From Nitrospira sp. (lineage in GTDB: Bacteria > Nitrospirota > Nitrospiria > Nitrospirales > Nitrospiraceae), in the NCBI GenBank assembly GCA_022226935.1, contig CP092081.1:1868316-1932315 (forward strand): a stretch of 64,000 bases of DNA, written 5' to 3'. Below, in pieces: positions 1 through 7,823 of this stretch. Positions within the stretch are counted from its first letter, which is position 1. Each line of letters begins with the position of its first letter. The translations under genes were made by a program, and so were the position numbers. The notes under the pieces are model-generated. The model saw only the letters and a list, made by a program, of their open reading frames with translations. It was not told the origin of the DNA and did no database searches.

Positions 1-348
1 CAGCAAACTGCGAATTTCGGCGACCGTGCGATTCCGGTTATCCGAGGTAATTTCCATCAAGACGGCGGTCCCGCCGGGACCATAACCCTCGAGCGTGAAC
101 TCTTCATAGGTCACGCCAGGCAACTCGCCGGTACCCCGCTGAATGGCCTTTTTCATGGTATCGCCGGGCATGTTGGCTTCTTTGGCCTTGGCAATAGCCA
201 AGCGCAAGCGTGGATTCCCGTCGGGGTCCCCGCCGGACCGAGCCGCAATCGTCAACTCACGGATGATGCGCGTGAAGATCTTGCCGCGCTTGGCATCGAC
301 CGCCGATTTGTGCCGCTTGATTGTTGCCCAATGACTGTGGCCACCCAT
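1..348 (-). CDS. yebC: YebC/PmpR family regulator, C-terminus cut by window edge
   Basis: The reverse strand encodes the first 116 residues of a YebC/TACO1-type protein. It starts [20 protein letters not shown], the hallmark N-terminus of the family, followed by the [11 protein letters not shown] and [13 protein letters not shown] regions. Family members are cytoplasmic DNA-binding regulators or, by more recent work, factors that relieve ribosome stalling. The start ATG at 346-348 is fixed by the conserved MGGHS. The stop lies left of the window, so the gene is partial only because of the edge. A sigma70-like promoter lies about 80 bp upstream. Confidence 0.95.
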   Translation of the reverse strand, partial: MGGHSHWATIKRHKSAVDAKRGKIFTRIIRELTIAARSGGDPDGNPRLRLAIAKAKEANMPGDTMKKAIQRGTGELPGVTYEEFTLEGYGPGGTAVLMEITSDNRNRTVAEIRSLL

Positions 349-425
349 GGCGACTCCTCTTTGCGTGCACAGACCTTGCTATGCATCAGGTCTATGACCG
401 TGTAACACCGGAATTAAAAATGTAC

Positions 426-454
426 AGCTAACATAGTCCCGACAAGGGTGTCAA
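426..454 (-). promoter_or_regulatory. Putative sigma70 promoter for yebC
   Basis: On the minus strand a perfect -35 TTGACA (449-454) is followed after 17 nt by TTAGCT (426-431). The same TTGAC-N17-TTAG layout precedes both tRNA genes in this window, which supports it as the local promoter style. It has no experimental support. Confidence 0.5.
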
Positions 455-495
455 CGCGATGCCGGTGTCTGCGGTGCTGTCAAGCGGGGACTGCT

Positions 496-1341
496 TTACT
501 CCGAATAGAACAGCAGTTGCACTCCGATCACGAGGACCAGGCTCGCCCAGATGAGTTCCCAGTACGACCGTTCCGTCGCAAGCTGCCTCTGGCGCCAGCC
601 GGAGATCAACTTTGACGAGCCCGCAGTAATCGCCATAGTTCCCATCATGACATGATGCAGGGCAATTTTTTCGGCGGCGGGATGATCCCCGTGGGAATGT
701 GCGAACAACATGAGCCCGCCCACGACGGCAAATATCGGAAGCGGCACTGTCCACACCGCATGGTCGAACCAGCCAAGTCGACGCAGAAATTCGATGGTTC
801 CCACTGCAAAAGCCAGCACGCCATAGGTTTTATGCTGCAACACCTCCGGATCGGTCCCGAAGAATGTCTGCGCGAATGTCATCGACCCGATCGGCCAGGA
901 ATCATGATCGCTCCAAATCAGGAGAAAGACGCCGGCCACACCCAGGGCCCCTGGAAGTAAAAAGCGCGTCCAGGCAAGGACCGGCCATCCCAGCGCCTGG
1001 CGCAATTCACTCAGTCCGATTAGGACAAGAAACACGCCGGCTAGGTGATGATTGAATTCGGAATAGGCAATGCCTTCACGCGACCCTTCCCACTGAGGCC
1101 CCGACGACGACTGTTCGTGATGGTGCCCGTGATCCTCGGCGGCGGTGGAATGACCGTGGTCAGCGGGCTCTGCCATGAGAGGAGGTGCGATCCAGGAGAA
1201 GATCGCGAAGCAACACAGGGCGACCAGCGCACACCAAGACCTGAGAAATCTCAGACAATAATTCGGTCGAGAGAGGAAAATCGGCGGGAATCGAACGGCC
1301 CATCCGGACTTCCGGACGGGCCGAGCACTCGTCTCACACAT
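496..1341 (-). CDS. His-rich polytopic membrane protein, unknown function
   Basis: A 281-residue protein with an N-terminal hydrophobic segment ending near PPLMAEP (residues about 40-58). It is followed by a His-rich stretch (DHGHS, EDHGHHHE) that would lie outside the cytoplasm, and then about six hydrophobic helices. Further histidines sit in or near membrane segments (NHHLAG, FAHSHGDH, LHHVMMG). The pattern recalls copper or other metal-handling membrane proteins, but I recognise no named family. It closes the minus-strand sulfur run, 11 bp after the PCP_red-domain gene, so it may be co-transcribed. The function is unknown; the metal link is inferred only from histidine content. Confidence 0.7.
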   Translation of the reverse strand: MCETSARPVRKSGWAVRFPPIFLSRPNYCLRFLRSWCALVALCCFAIFSWIAPPLMAEPADHGHSTAAEDHGHHHEQSSSGPQWEGSREGIAYSEFNHHLAGVFLVLIGLSELRQALGWPVLAWTRFLLPGALGVAGVFLLIWSDHDSWPIGSMTFAQTFFGTDPEVLQHKTYGVLAFAVGTIEFLRRLGWFDHAVWTVPLPIFAVVGGLMLFAHSHGDHPAAEKIALHHVMMGTMAITAGSSKLISGWRQRQLATERSYWELIWASLVLVIGVQLLFYSE

Positions 1342-1352
1342 GCATTCGTCTA

Positions 1353-2108
1353 CTACATGAACTTCATGAACTTCTCTTTGGCTTCGTCCATGACTTGGGC
1401 GGTAATCTCCACCAGACCTCGCTCCTTGGCGATCCGCTCGATTTCCCGCCGAGCCATGGGACGAATGAAGTCAGGGATATTATCCATGCGCTGCTCGGCA
1501 TCTTTCGTCCACGCGATACCGTTGGGCGAATCGTTCTTGGAATCATCCATGACTTGCAACGTAATCGACTTATACCCATGCTTTCGCGCATAGGCCTCGA
1601 CGCTGCTTTGCACCATCGGCTTCACGAAAGACGGCAACCGCTCCAACTTTTCCTTGGCATCCGCCGTCCAGGTAAATTCGCTCGCGCCGTTTCCATTCTG
1701 AGGTTTGCCGCTGGAGGTTAACCCCATCTCCGCGACCATCGCAGAGAACGGGCACCCACTCGAGGTCTTCTCGCCACCAGCCGCCGGGGCACTGGCCTTG
1801 GGTGCCGCCGTCGCCGGCTGGCCACCCTGAATTTTCTCATTCAAATAGGCTGCCATTTGCCCGGCGCCGGCCTGCGCTTCATCCTTGAGGGTTCCGCGAG
1901 TCATCTCAAACGGTTCTGCGGTTTCCGTGCGCCCGCCCAGCTTGACACCCAGCGACGCGACCATTTGTGTTTCGCCGGGGTTAGTCACCATCGAAAACTT
2001 GGCTTCGCAGGATGGACAGCCGAAGAACACACCGAGTGAGCCTTCACCGGGTTTTTCGACCTTTTGAAACGTCATGTAGGTCTCACAGTTCAGGCAAACG
2101 AACTTCAT
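1353..2108 (-). CDS. Zinc-ribbon protein with two PCP_red-type domains
   Basis: A 251-residue protein. The N-terminus has paired cysteines (CLNC and CPSC, residues 5-35) typical of a zinc ribbon. A low-complexity Ala/Gly linker follows, then two copies of about 45 residues related to the C-terminal domain of light-independent protochlorophyllide reductase (PCP_red): one at about 145-195 (WTADAKEKLERLPSFVKPM) and one at about 200-245 (WTKDAEQRMDNIPDFIRPM). Each copy has the W...A..RL..(I/L)P.F pattern and ends in an ITxQVMD-like strand. In non-photosynthetic bacteria the domain occurs in Fe-S or redox proteins. It lies 26 bp downstream of the Mrp ATPase gene, so a shared role in Fe-S handling is plausible but inferred. 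Confidence 0.8.
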   Translation of the reverse strand: MKFVCLNCETYMTFQKVEKPGEGSLGVFFGCPSCEAKFSMVTNPGETQMVASLGVKLGGRTETAEPFEMTRGTLKDEAQAGAGQMAAYLNEKIQGGQPATAAPKASAPAAGGEKTSSGCPFSAMVAEMGLTSSGKPQNGNGASEFTWTADAKEKLERLPSFVKPMVQSSVEAYARKHGYKSITLQVMDDSKNDSPNGIAWTKDAEQRMDNIPDFIRPMARREIERIAKERGLVEITAQVMDEAKEKFMKFM

Positions 2109-2134
2109 AGGATCCCCCTTCCAGGCCGGTCCGC

Positions 2135-3061
2135 TTACAGCTTTTCCGCCAGGACTTTTTTGTAATCCAGCAACGATTGAATCCGCCCAACGATCTCCTG
2201 ATATTTCCGGATTGTCGGATAGTCGGGATCAAGGAGCGGCTGCCCCTTATCGAACGTTTTCGCGAGTGTGCGGTCGAAGGGAATGCGCCCCAGCAAGGGC
2301 AAATCCAGCACCTCGCACATCGCCTCGGTATTCCCCTCAAACAGCTCGTTTTCGGCGCCGCAGGAGGGACACCGATATTCGCTCATATTTTCGACGATAC
2401 CCAACACCCGGATCCCCATATCCCTGGCGTAGGTCACCGATTTCTGCACCACATCAGACGCGACTTCAGAGGGCGTCGTCACCACGATCGCCCCGGCCAG
2501 ATCCGGAATAAACCCGGCAATGACCGGCGGCTTGTCCGCAGCCGCTCCCGGAGGCAAGTCGGCCAGGAGATAATCCAGATCGCCCCAAATCACGTCGGCG
2601 AGGAATTCACGGATCACGTTCATTTCCATCAAGCCCAGCCAGACCGGGCTCAAGTCCATGGGCCCCTTCCACCGAACGGGCGAGGCATCGTCCAGGAAAA
2701 AATCCATCGACGCGACCTTGATCCCCAGCGGCCCGACTGGAGGCTGAGCTCCTTCTGGCGTCATGGTCAACGACTGGCCATGCAGACCCATCATGCGTGG
2801 GACGCAGGGCCCGTTCAAATCGACGTCGAGCAATCCAACCTTCGCCCCCTGGCGCGCGAATGCCAAGGCAAGATTCACGGTCGTCATGCTTTTCCCGACT
2901 CCGCCCTTGCCGCTCATCACCACCAGTTTCTGCTTGATGCCGGCCATTCGAGCCTGCACCTGCTTCATCTGCGCGGTAATCTGCTGCACGACTTTGGCGT
3001 CATCGGAATACTGGAGTTTTGTCAGGATCGACTTGAGATCCTTCCCGGCAGCCATGGTCAT
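2135..3061 (-). CDS. Mrp/ApbC-type P-loop ATPase, Fe-S carrier family
   Basis: A 308-residue ATPase with a deviant Walker A motif, SGKGGVGKSMTT (about residues 49-60), the switch LLDVDLNGP and the DLPPG motif of the Mrp/NBP35 family. A CPSC pair (YRCPSCGAE, about residue 230) matches the bridging Fe-S ligands of scaffold ATPases. Members load or transfer 4Fe-4S clusters to apo-proteins in the cytoplasm. It lies 78 bp downstream of cysN in a run of genes for Fe-S enzymes (APS reductase, sulfite reductase), which makes a maturation role for these enzymes plausible. The start could be Met1 or Met3. Confidence 0.88.
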   Translation of the reverse strand: MTMAAGKDLKSILTKLQYSDDAKVVQQITAQMKQVQARMAGIKQKLVVMSGKGGVGKSMTTVNLALAFARQGAKVGLLDVDLNGPCVPRMMGLHGQSLTMTPEGAQPPVGPLGIKVASMDFFLDDASPVRWKGPMDLSPVWLGLMEMNVIREFLADVIWGDLDYLLADLPPGAAADKPPVIAGFIPDLAGAIVVTTPSEVASDVVQKSVTYARDMGIRVLGIVENMSEYRCPSCGAENELFEGNTEAMCEVLDLPLLGRIPFDRTLAKTFDKGQPLLDPDYPTIRKYQEIVGRIQSLLDYKKVLAEKL

Positions 3062-3139
3062 GAAAAACCCTCGAAATTGTTGATGAAGGACGCTACCACA
3101 GGGGTTTCGGTGGAGTCAAACCGCCTCCAGACGCCTTCG

Positions 3140-4987
3140 TCAGATCGAATATTGAATGTTCGATTTGGTCCCGGACGGCTGGATCAGCACGCCGCGCTTC
3201 TTTAACTCCTCAATGATTTGGCGGGCAGCGGCGTCGAAATCCTGCGGCCCGGCAAAATGCAAGTCGGTATTCGGCGGCGGCTCTTCACCGGCTCTGCTCA
3301 TATGCACGGCTATCACCGGTGCCGGTTGAACCAAGGTCCGTATCATCTCGGCCATGCGCTGATAGTTGATCCCGAAGGTTTTGCTGGTCGAGACGACTAT
3401 CAGCCCCGTGTCGATCAACAACCGGGCGACCTCGCCATATCGGCGTACCCGCTCGGACGCAAATGACGGGTCTGCGGCCGATAAATCCGCATCCAACCCC
3501 TGCAGCAGATTTTCACCTTCCAACAAATAGGCATGCCGGCTATCAGCGACCAGCAAGGCTTCCACCCGCCGCGCCAGAAACGTCTTACCGGTCTGGGCCG
3601 AGCCAGTAAAGAGCACAATGGCCGCGCGGTGCCCATACTGCAGCGCCCGGTCTTCAGGCCGGACGTCACCCGTGAGCCAGGCATATTCCCGCTGCCGTGC
3701 CTCTTCCCGCAGACCTTCCTGTTCGTCGTGCACCAATTCGGTGATGATGCCGCCTCCGGAGATGTCATATTCGTCCACCAGCACGAAGCGGCCTGTCGAT
3801 TCGAAGGAGGACGAGAGGTCAAAGGCGAGCGGAGATTTCACCCGCAGGGTCAATTCGGCGACTTGATTCCGGGCCACCGATTGGCTCTCCTGCAACTGCG
3901 CCAAGTCAGCGGTGTCGATAATCCGATGGATGACTGCCACCTCGCAGGCCACCTCCCGAGTGGCCAAACGCAATACATACTTCCGGCCCTTCTCCAGAGG
4001 GCGCCGGCCCATCCAGAACAAATTCACACGGACCGCTGTCGAGACCAGCGGGACCGAATCTCGATGCGACGCAATTTCCCCACGCTCCACAAAGATTTGT
4101 TCGTCGAGTGTAATGCCGACGGATTGCCCGGCCTGCGCCTCGCTCGGAGGCGGCTCGACATTGAATCCTTCAATGGATTGCACCACCGCGGTTTTGTTCG
4201 ACGGAGAGAACACGAGCTGATCGCCGACCTTCAAACGTCCCGCCGTAATACGCCCGGCGAGAATTCTTCGTGCATCAAACTTATAGACATCCTGGAGCGG
4301 AAAGCGCAGTGGCTGCTCTGAACGGACCTGCTCCTTCTTAAACAGTGCCAGGGTCTCCAGGACAGTGGGGCCTTGGTACCAGTTCATATGGCTGCTGCGC
4401 ATCGCGATGTTGTCACCCATCTTGGCGCTGACGGGAATCATCTGCTGTGGCACCGCCCTGAACTGCCCTAAGAATTCCCGATATTCCTTCTCGATCCCGT
4501 CGAACACATCTTGCCGATAACCGACCAGATCCATCTTGTTGACGACGACAGCGAATTGCGTCACGCCCAACAGGGACAGCAGGTATCCATGTTTCTTCGA
4601 TTGCTCACGCACACCCTCCAGGGCGTCGATCAACAAGAGCGCGGCTTCGGCCCGGGCGGCGCCCGAAATCATATTCTTCAAAAATTCCTTATGCCCCGGC
4701 GCGTCGATGATGATGTATTGCCGCCCGTTCCAGATGAAGAACGTGCGCGCCGTATCGATCGTGATGCCTTGCTCCTGTTCTTCCAAAAACGCATCAAACA
4801 GGAAGGCGTACTCGAACTCTTTGCCCTGCTGCCGGCAGATAGCCTGCACCTTTTCCAATTTCCCCTCGGGCAATGAGCCGGTGTCGGCATAGAGCCTTCC
4901 CACCAGCGTGGATTTCCCGTGGTCGACATGGCCCACAATGACGATATTGAGGCTCTCTTGCGGCTTGGTCTGGTCGTGCTGTGTCAT
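3140..4987 (-). CDS. cysN: Sulfate adenylyltransferase large subunit with divergent APS-kinase-like C-terminus
   Basis: 615 residues. Residues 1-420 form an EF-Tu-like GTPase with [10 protein letters not shown] (P-loop), DAPGHKEF and NKMD motifs. This is CysN, which couples GTP hydrolysis to ATP sulfurylase activity with CysD. Residues about 440-600 are APS-kinase-like, as in CysNC/NodQ, with an intact P-loop (GSAQTGKT) and the region LLQGLDADL. The usual substrate motifs are altered: DNxR is ENLL, and the FISP motif is replaced by STSKTF. This domain may therefore not phosphorylate APS, which fits the APS-type reductase encoded nearby. cysD lies 75 bp upstream on the same strand. Confidence 0.93.
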   Translation of the reverse strand: MTQHDQTKPQESLNIVIVGHVDHGKSTLVGRLYADTGSLPEGKLEKVQAICRQQGKEFEYAFLFDAFLEEQEQGITIDTARTFFIWNGRQYIIIDAPGHKEFLKNMISGAARAEAALLLIDALEGVREQSKKHGYLLSLLGVTQFAVVVNKMDLVGYRQDVFDGIEKEYREFLGQFRAVPQQMIPVSAKMGDNIAMRSSHMNWYQGPTVLETLALFKKEQVRSEQPLRFPLQDVYKFDARRILAGRITAGRLKVGDQLVFSPSNKTAVVQSIEGFNVEPPPSEAQAGQSVGITLDEQIFVERGEIASHRDSVPLVSTAVRVNLFWMGRRPLEKGRKYVLRLATREVACEVAVIHRIIDTADLAQLQESQSVARNQVAELTLRVKSPLAFDLSSSFESTGRFVLVDEYDISGGGIITELVHDEQEGLREEARQREYAWLTGDVRPEDRALQYGHRAAIVLFTGSAQTGKTFLARRVEALLVADSRHAYLLEGENLLQGLDADLSAADPSFASERVRRYGEVARLLIDTGLIVVSTSKTFGINYQRMAEMIRTLVQPAPVIAVHMSRAGEEPPPNTDLHFAGPQDFDAAARQIIEELKKRGVLIQPSGTKSNIQYSI

Positions 4988-5062
4988 AGAATTACTCGTG
5001 CAGTGGAACTTTCGTTTCTCAATTTTTCTGATGCCGGCAGCCGGGCGACTGAGACACCGGAC

Positions 5063-5860
5063 TTACATGTAGCCCTTCTTGCGCAGCATCTCCATCCCAC
5101 GCCCCGCATCCTGCGCGCGTCCGGCCCGTTCGGCCACCGTGCTCTTGCGCAGCTCGACAATGATCTCATCAACCGTCTTCGCGGTCGACTTGATGGGCAT
5201 GGTGCAGGGAGCGCAGCCAAGGCTGCGATACCGTGTGCCATCTCCCCTGTCGAGATACAGATCCATGAAGGGAATGTTTTCGTGCTTGATGTATTCCCAG
5301 ATATTGATTTCGGTCCAATCGAGAAGGGGATGGATCCGGATATGCGTCCCCGGGGGGAAAGTCGTCTTGAACTGATCCCACAATTCAGGGGGCTGGTCGC
5401 GGAAATCCCAATCGCCGTGTTTGTCACGGGGAGAAAAATATCGTTCTTTTGCCCTGGTGCTGTCCTCGTCCGCACGAACACCGAGGATAATGCCGGTATA
5501 GCCCTTCTCCTCAACGAGATTCTTCATGGCGTTTGTTTTCAAGGCCGTACAGCAGACATCCCGCCCCAGCGTATGATTCATCCCAGCGGCCAAGGCCTCC
5601 TTGTTCTGGCCTACCACCAGATTGAGCCGCCATTCACGCGCAATCCGGTCACGATATTCGATCATCGCCGGAATCTTGTAACTCGTATCCACGTGAAGCA
5701 AGGGAAAGGGCACATGCCCGAAAAAGGCCTTGCGGGCGAGCCACAGCAAGACAGTCGAATCCTTCCCCATCGACCACAGCATGGCGAGGTGGTTGAAGTG
5801 CTTATAGGCTTCGCGAAGAATGTAGACGCTTTGGTCTTCAAGTTGACGCAAATGTTTCAT
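5063..5860 (-). CDS. cysD: Sulfate adenylyltransferase small subunit
   Basis: 265 residues of the PP-loop ATP-pyrophosphatase fold. The motif [14 protein letters not shown] (about residues 29-42) is the adenylate-binding SxGKDS loop. [24 protein letters not shown] and the C-terminal [11 protein letters not shown] are CysD signatures. With CysN it makes APS from sulfate and ATP. It is somewhat shorter than the roughly 300-residue enterobacterial protein but ends with the expected [13 protein letters not shown] tail. Its start overlaps the stop of the TrpD2-like gene by 4 bp (ATGA), showing translational coupling within the operon. Confidence 0.95.
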   Translation of the reverse strand: MKHLRQLEDQSVYILREAYKHFNHLAMLWSMGKDSTVLLWLARKAFFGHVPFPLLHVDTSYKIPAMIEYRDRIAREWRLNLVVGQNKEALAAGMNHTLGRDVCCTALKTNAMKNLVEEKGYTGIILGVRADEDSTRAKERYFSPRDKHGDWDFRDQPPELWDQFKTTFPPGTHIRIHPLLDWTEINIWEYIKHENIPFMDLYLDRGDGTRYRSLGCAPCTMPIKSTAKTVDEIIVELRKSTVAERAGRAQDAGRGMEMLRKKGYM

Positions 5861-6945
5861 GATTCACACTCGTGTATTGATGCGGACAGGCCGACCTTCG
5901 ATCCCGCTGCTGCTTCCGACCCTGCTCCCGCGATCAGTTCTGCCAATTTAGCCTTCGCTCGCCCCGACTCCAAGGCGCTACGGGCAGCCGCCAGATTCCC
6001 CGTGATCGACGTGCCCTTTCCAGCCGCGTAAAGCAACATGGCGGCATTCAGCAAGACCCAGTCTCGCTGCCCGCCCTGGATCTCGTTGGCGACCAATCGC
6101 TTGATCAGATCGGCTTCCCGTTCGCGCTGCTCCACTGGGAAGCCCGCCATTTCGCGGAAGGTCGCCATGGCCAACCCGGCATCCTTGGGTTGAAAGGTAA
6201 AGGGCGTGATGCGTTCGTCTTTGAGTTCCAACAGGCGGGTTGAGTTGCCGATCGACAGTTCCGGATCCCCTTCGACGCCGCGGATCACCAGCGCGCGGGG
6301 ACAACTCAGCATCCGCAAGGCCTCGATCGTTTTCTCGAAATAAGGCGGATGCGACAAGCCGATCACCTGGGACGTGGCCCGGGCCGGATTGAGCATTCTC
6401 GCCACCGGATGGAAGAAATTGCGCACGCCCAATTCCTGCCGCATTTCGAGAAACCGGCTTACCGGCGGGTGATACAGCGCCAGATCGAGATACGCGAACC
6501 CTTTCTTCTCCAATTCAGGGCCGACGAGCTTGGCAGTCTGATCCGTCGGGATACCGAGGAGCTTGAGGACCGAGGACACGCCGCGCCGATCAGCCGGTCC
6601 GTCCACGCCATGAAGCAACACCACCGCACCGGCCGCCGCCGCAATGATCGCGGCGGGCACAATGGCGTGAAACGTGTCCCGCTTTCCCGCATAGACCGGC
6701 ACATCCACGACTCCCAGTCCGGAACGAACCGGCACAGGAGGAACATATTGTCTGGCGGTGGCGGTGAACGCAGCCAATTCCGTGACCGACTCGGACTTGA
6801 ATCGCATGGCCGTCAGAAACGCGCCGATTTGAGCCTGCGTGGCAGTCCCTTCGATCATCAGGCGCATGGCCTGCTTGGCTTCTTCCCAGGTGAGATCCTT
6901 AGAGGTCTTTTGACCTTTGGCGACTTTCGCGAGCAGATGTTGCAT
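5857..6945 (-). CDS. TrpD2/YbiB-type anthranilate phosphoribosyltransferase-like protein
   Basis: A 362-residue protein of the nucleoside phosphorylase/TrpD fold. The N-terminal helical domain ([20 protein letters not shown]) and the VVLLHGV region match the family. In place of the PRPP-binding GTGGD loop of true TrpD it has [13 protein letters not shown], as in the TrpD2/YbiB branch, members of which are reported to bind nucleic acids rather than make tryptophan. The gene sits between cysH and cysD and overlaps cysD by 4 bp, so it belongs to the sulfate operon, but its role there is unknown. It is unlikely to be the cell's tryptophan enzyme. Confidence 0.8.
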   Translation of the reverse strand: MQHLLAKVAKGQKTSKDLTWEEAKQAMRLMIEGTATQAQIGAFLTAMRFKSESVTELAAFTATARQYVPPVPVRSGLGVVDVPVYAGKRDTFHAIVPAAIIAAAAGAVVLLHGVDGPADRRGVSSVLKLLGIPTDQTAKLVGPELEKKGFAYLDLALYHPPVSRFLEMRQELGVRNFFHPVARMLNPARATSQVIGLSHPPYFEKTIEALRMLSCPRALVIRGVEGDPELSIGNSTRLLELKDERITPFTFQPKDAGLAMATFREMAGFPVEQREREADLIKRLVANEIQGGQRDWVLLNAAMLLYAAGKGTSITGNLAAARSALESGRAKAKLAELIAGAGSEAAAGSKVGLSASIHECES

Positions 6946-6986
6946 GTGGTGGTAGTAACCTTGTCTGTCTCAGGGTGACGATGACG

Positions 6987-7715
6987 TTATTTGTGCAGTC
7001 CGCATTCGGTCTTGCCGAAATTTTTCCACCGACCGGAACGCGGATCGTCTCCCGGCAGGACGGGCGCGGTGCAATGCGTGCAACCGATGCTGGGATAATT
7101 GCGGTCGTGCAAGATGTTGTACGGCACTTCGTGGAGCTGAATATACGTCCACACCTGCTCCGTACTCCAGGTGGCTAAAGGGTTCACTTTGACGAGATTG
7201 AATTTCTTGTCCCACTCAATCAGCCCGGCATTGGCCCGGGTCGGTGCCTGATCCCGCCTGATTCCGGTGATCCACGCACTGTACCGGCCGAGAATACGGG
7301 TCAATGGCTCGATCTTTCTCAGCTCACAGCACTGATCGGGCTTGCTGGCCCACAAGGCCGCTCCATGTTGGGCAGCCTGCTGCTCCGGCGTCAAGAGCGA
7401 TTTCATCTGGATCACCTGCGCCGGTTTCAGCCCATACCGCGCCACAATGCGGTCGCGCACATCGAACGTTTCAGGAAATAGAAAATCGGTATCGAGGTAG
7501 AACAGGGGCGCCTCCGGATCGATTCGATGCACCATATCGACCAACGCCACATCTTCCGCCCCGAAACTGCAGGCAAGCACGATCCGCCCCTGATATGTCT
7601 TCAAGGCATATTCCAGCAAGTCCCACGGCTGCTTGGCTTCGAATGAGTCACTGAGGGTTTTCAACGCCTCATCCGTCGGACGAGTCATGGACGACATTCC
7701 ATCTTTGATTTCCAT
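6987..7715 (-). CDS. cysH: APS reductase (CysH family, 4Fe-4S type)
   Basis: Reduces activated sulfate to sulfite with a thiol donor. The PP-loop-like SFGAEDVALVD, the LDTDFLFPET region and the C-terminal ECGLH catalytic cysteine motif are all present. Paired cysteines CC (QCCELRK) and CxxC (GCTHC) are the 4Fe-4S ligands that distinguish APS-using enzymes from the PAPS-using E. coli type. The open frame extends to 7757, but that end lies in an interspersed repeat. I prefer the ATG at 7713-7715, which has an AGGT-like site just upstream; ATGs at 7697 and 7688 are also possible. It lies between sulfite reductase and the TrpD2-like gene. Confidence 0.93.
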   Translation of the reverse strand: MEIKDGMSSMTRPTDEALKTLSDSFEAKQPWDLLEYALKTYQGRIVLACSFGAEDVALVDMVHRIDPEAPLFYLDTDFLFPETFDVRDRIVARYGLKPAQVIQMKSLLTPEQQAAQHGAALWASKPDQCCELRKIEPLTRILGRYSAWITGIRRDQAPTRANAGLIEWDKKFNLVKVNPLATWSTEQVWTYIQLHEVPYNILHDRNYPSIGCTHCTAPVLPGDDPRSGRWKNFGKTECGLHK

Positions 7716-7748
7716 CTGACCTATGAGAGCGGTGAGACTGATCCTCTC

Positions 7749-7794
7749 TGCGCGCATCGGCCGAGCACCGTTTCATCGTGCGCGGTCTGCGAGC
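7749..7794. repeat. 46-bp interspersed repeat, copy 1
   Basis: This 46-bp intergenic sequence between sulfite reductase and cysH recurs at 59834-59879 between atpD and atpC with 41 of 46 identical bases. Each copy holds two imperfect direct units of the form GTGCGCG...GAGC. The layout suggests a dispersed intergenic repeat family rather than chance. Confidence 0.7.
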
Positions 7795-7823
7795 GGAAGG
7801 ATCAGTTCACCGATCTCCCTTTC

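Noticed and set aside
2177..3205. A 342-codon plus-strand frame opposite the Mrp gene
   Set aside because: Antisense shadow of a well-supported ATPase; His/Arg-rich and without a family pattern.
4919..6031. A 370-codon plus-strand frame opposite cysD and the TrpD2-like gene
   Set aside because: Covers two certain genes on the other strand; no domain.
7716..7757. Longer N-terminus of cysH up to 7757
   Set aside because: Its first codons lie in the interspersed repeat, and a better-placed ATG exists at 7713-7715.
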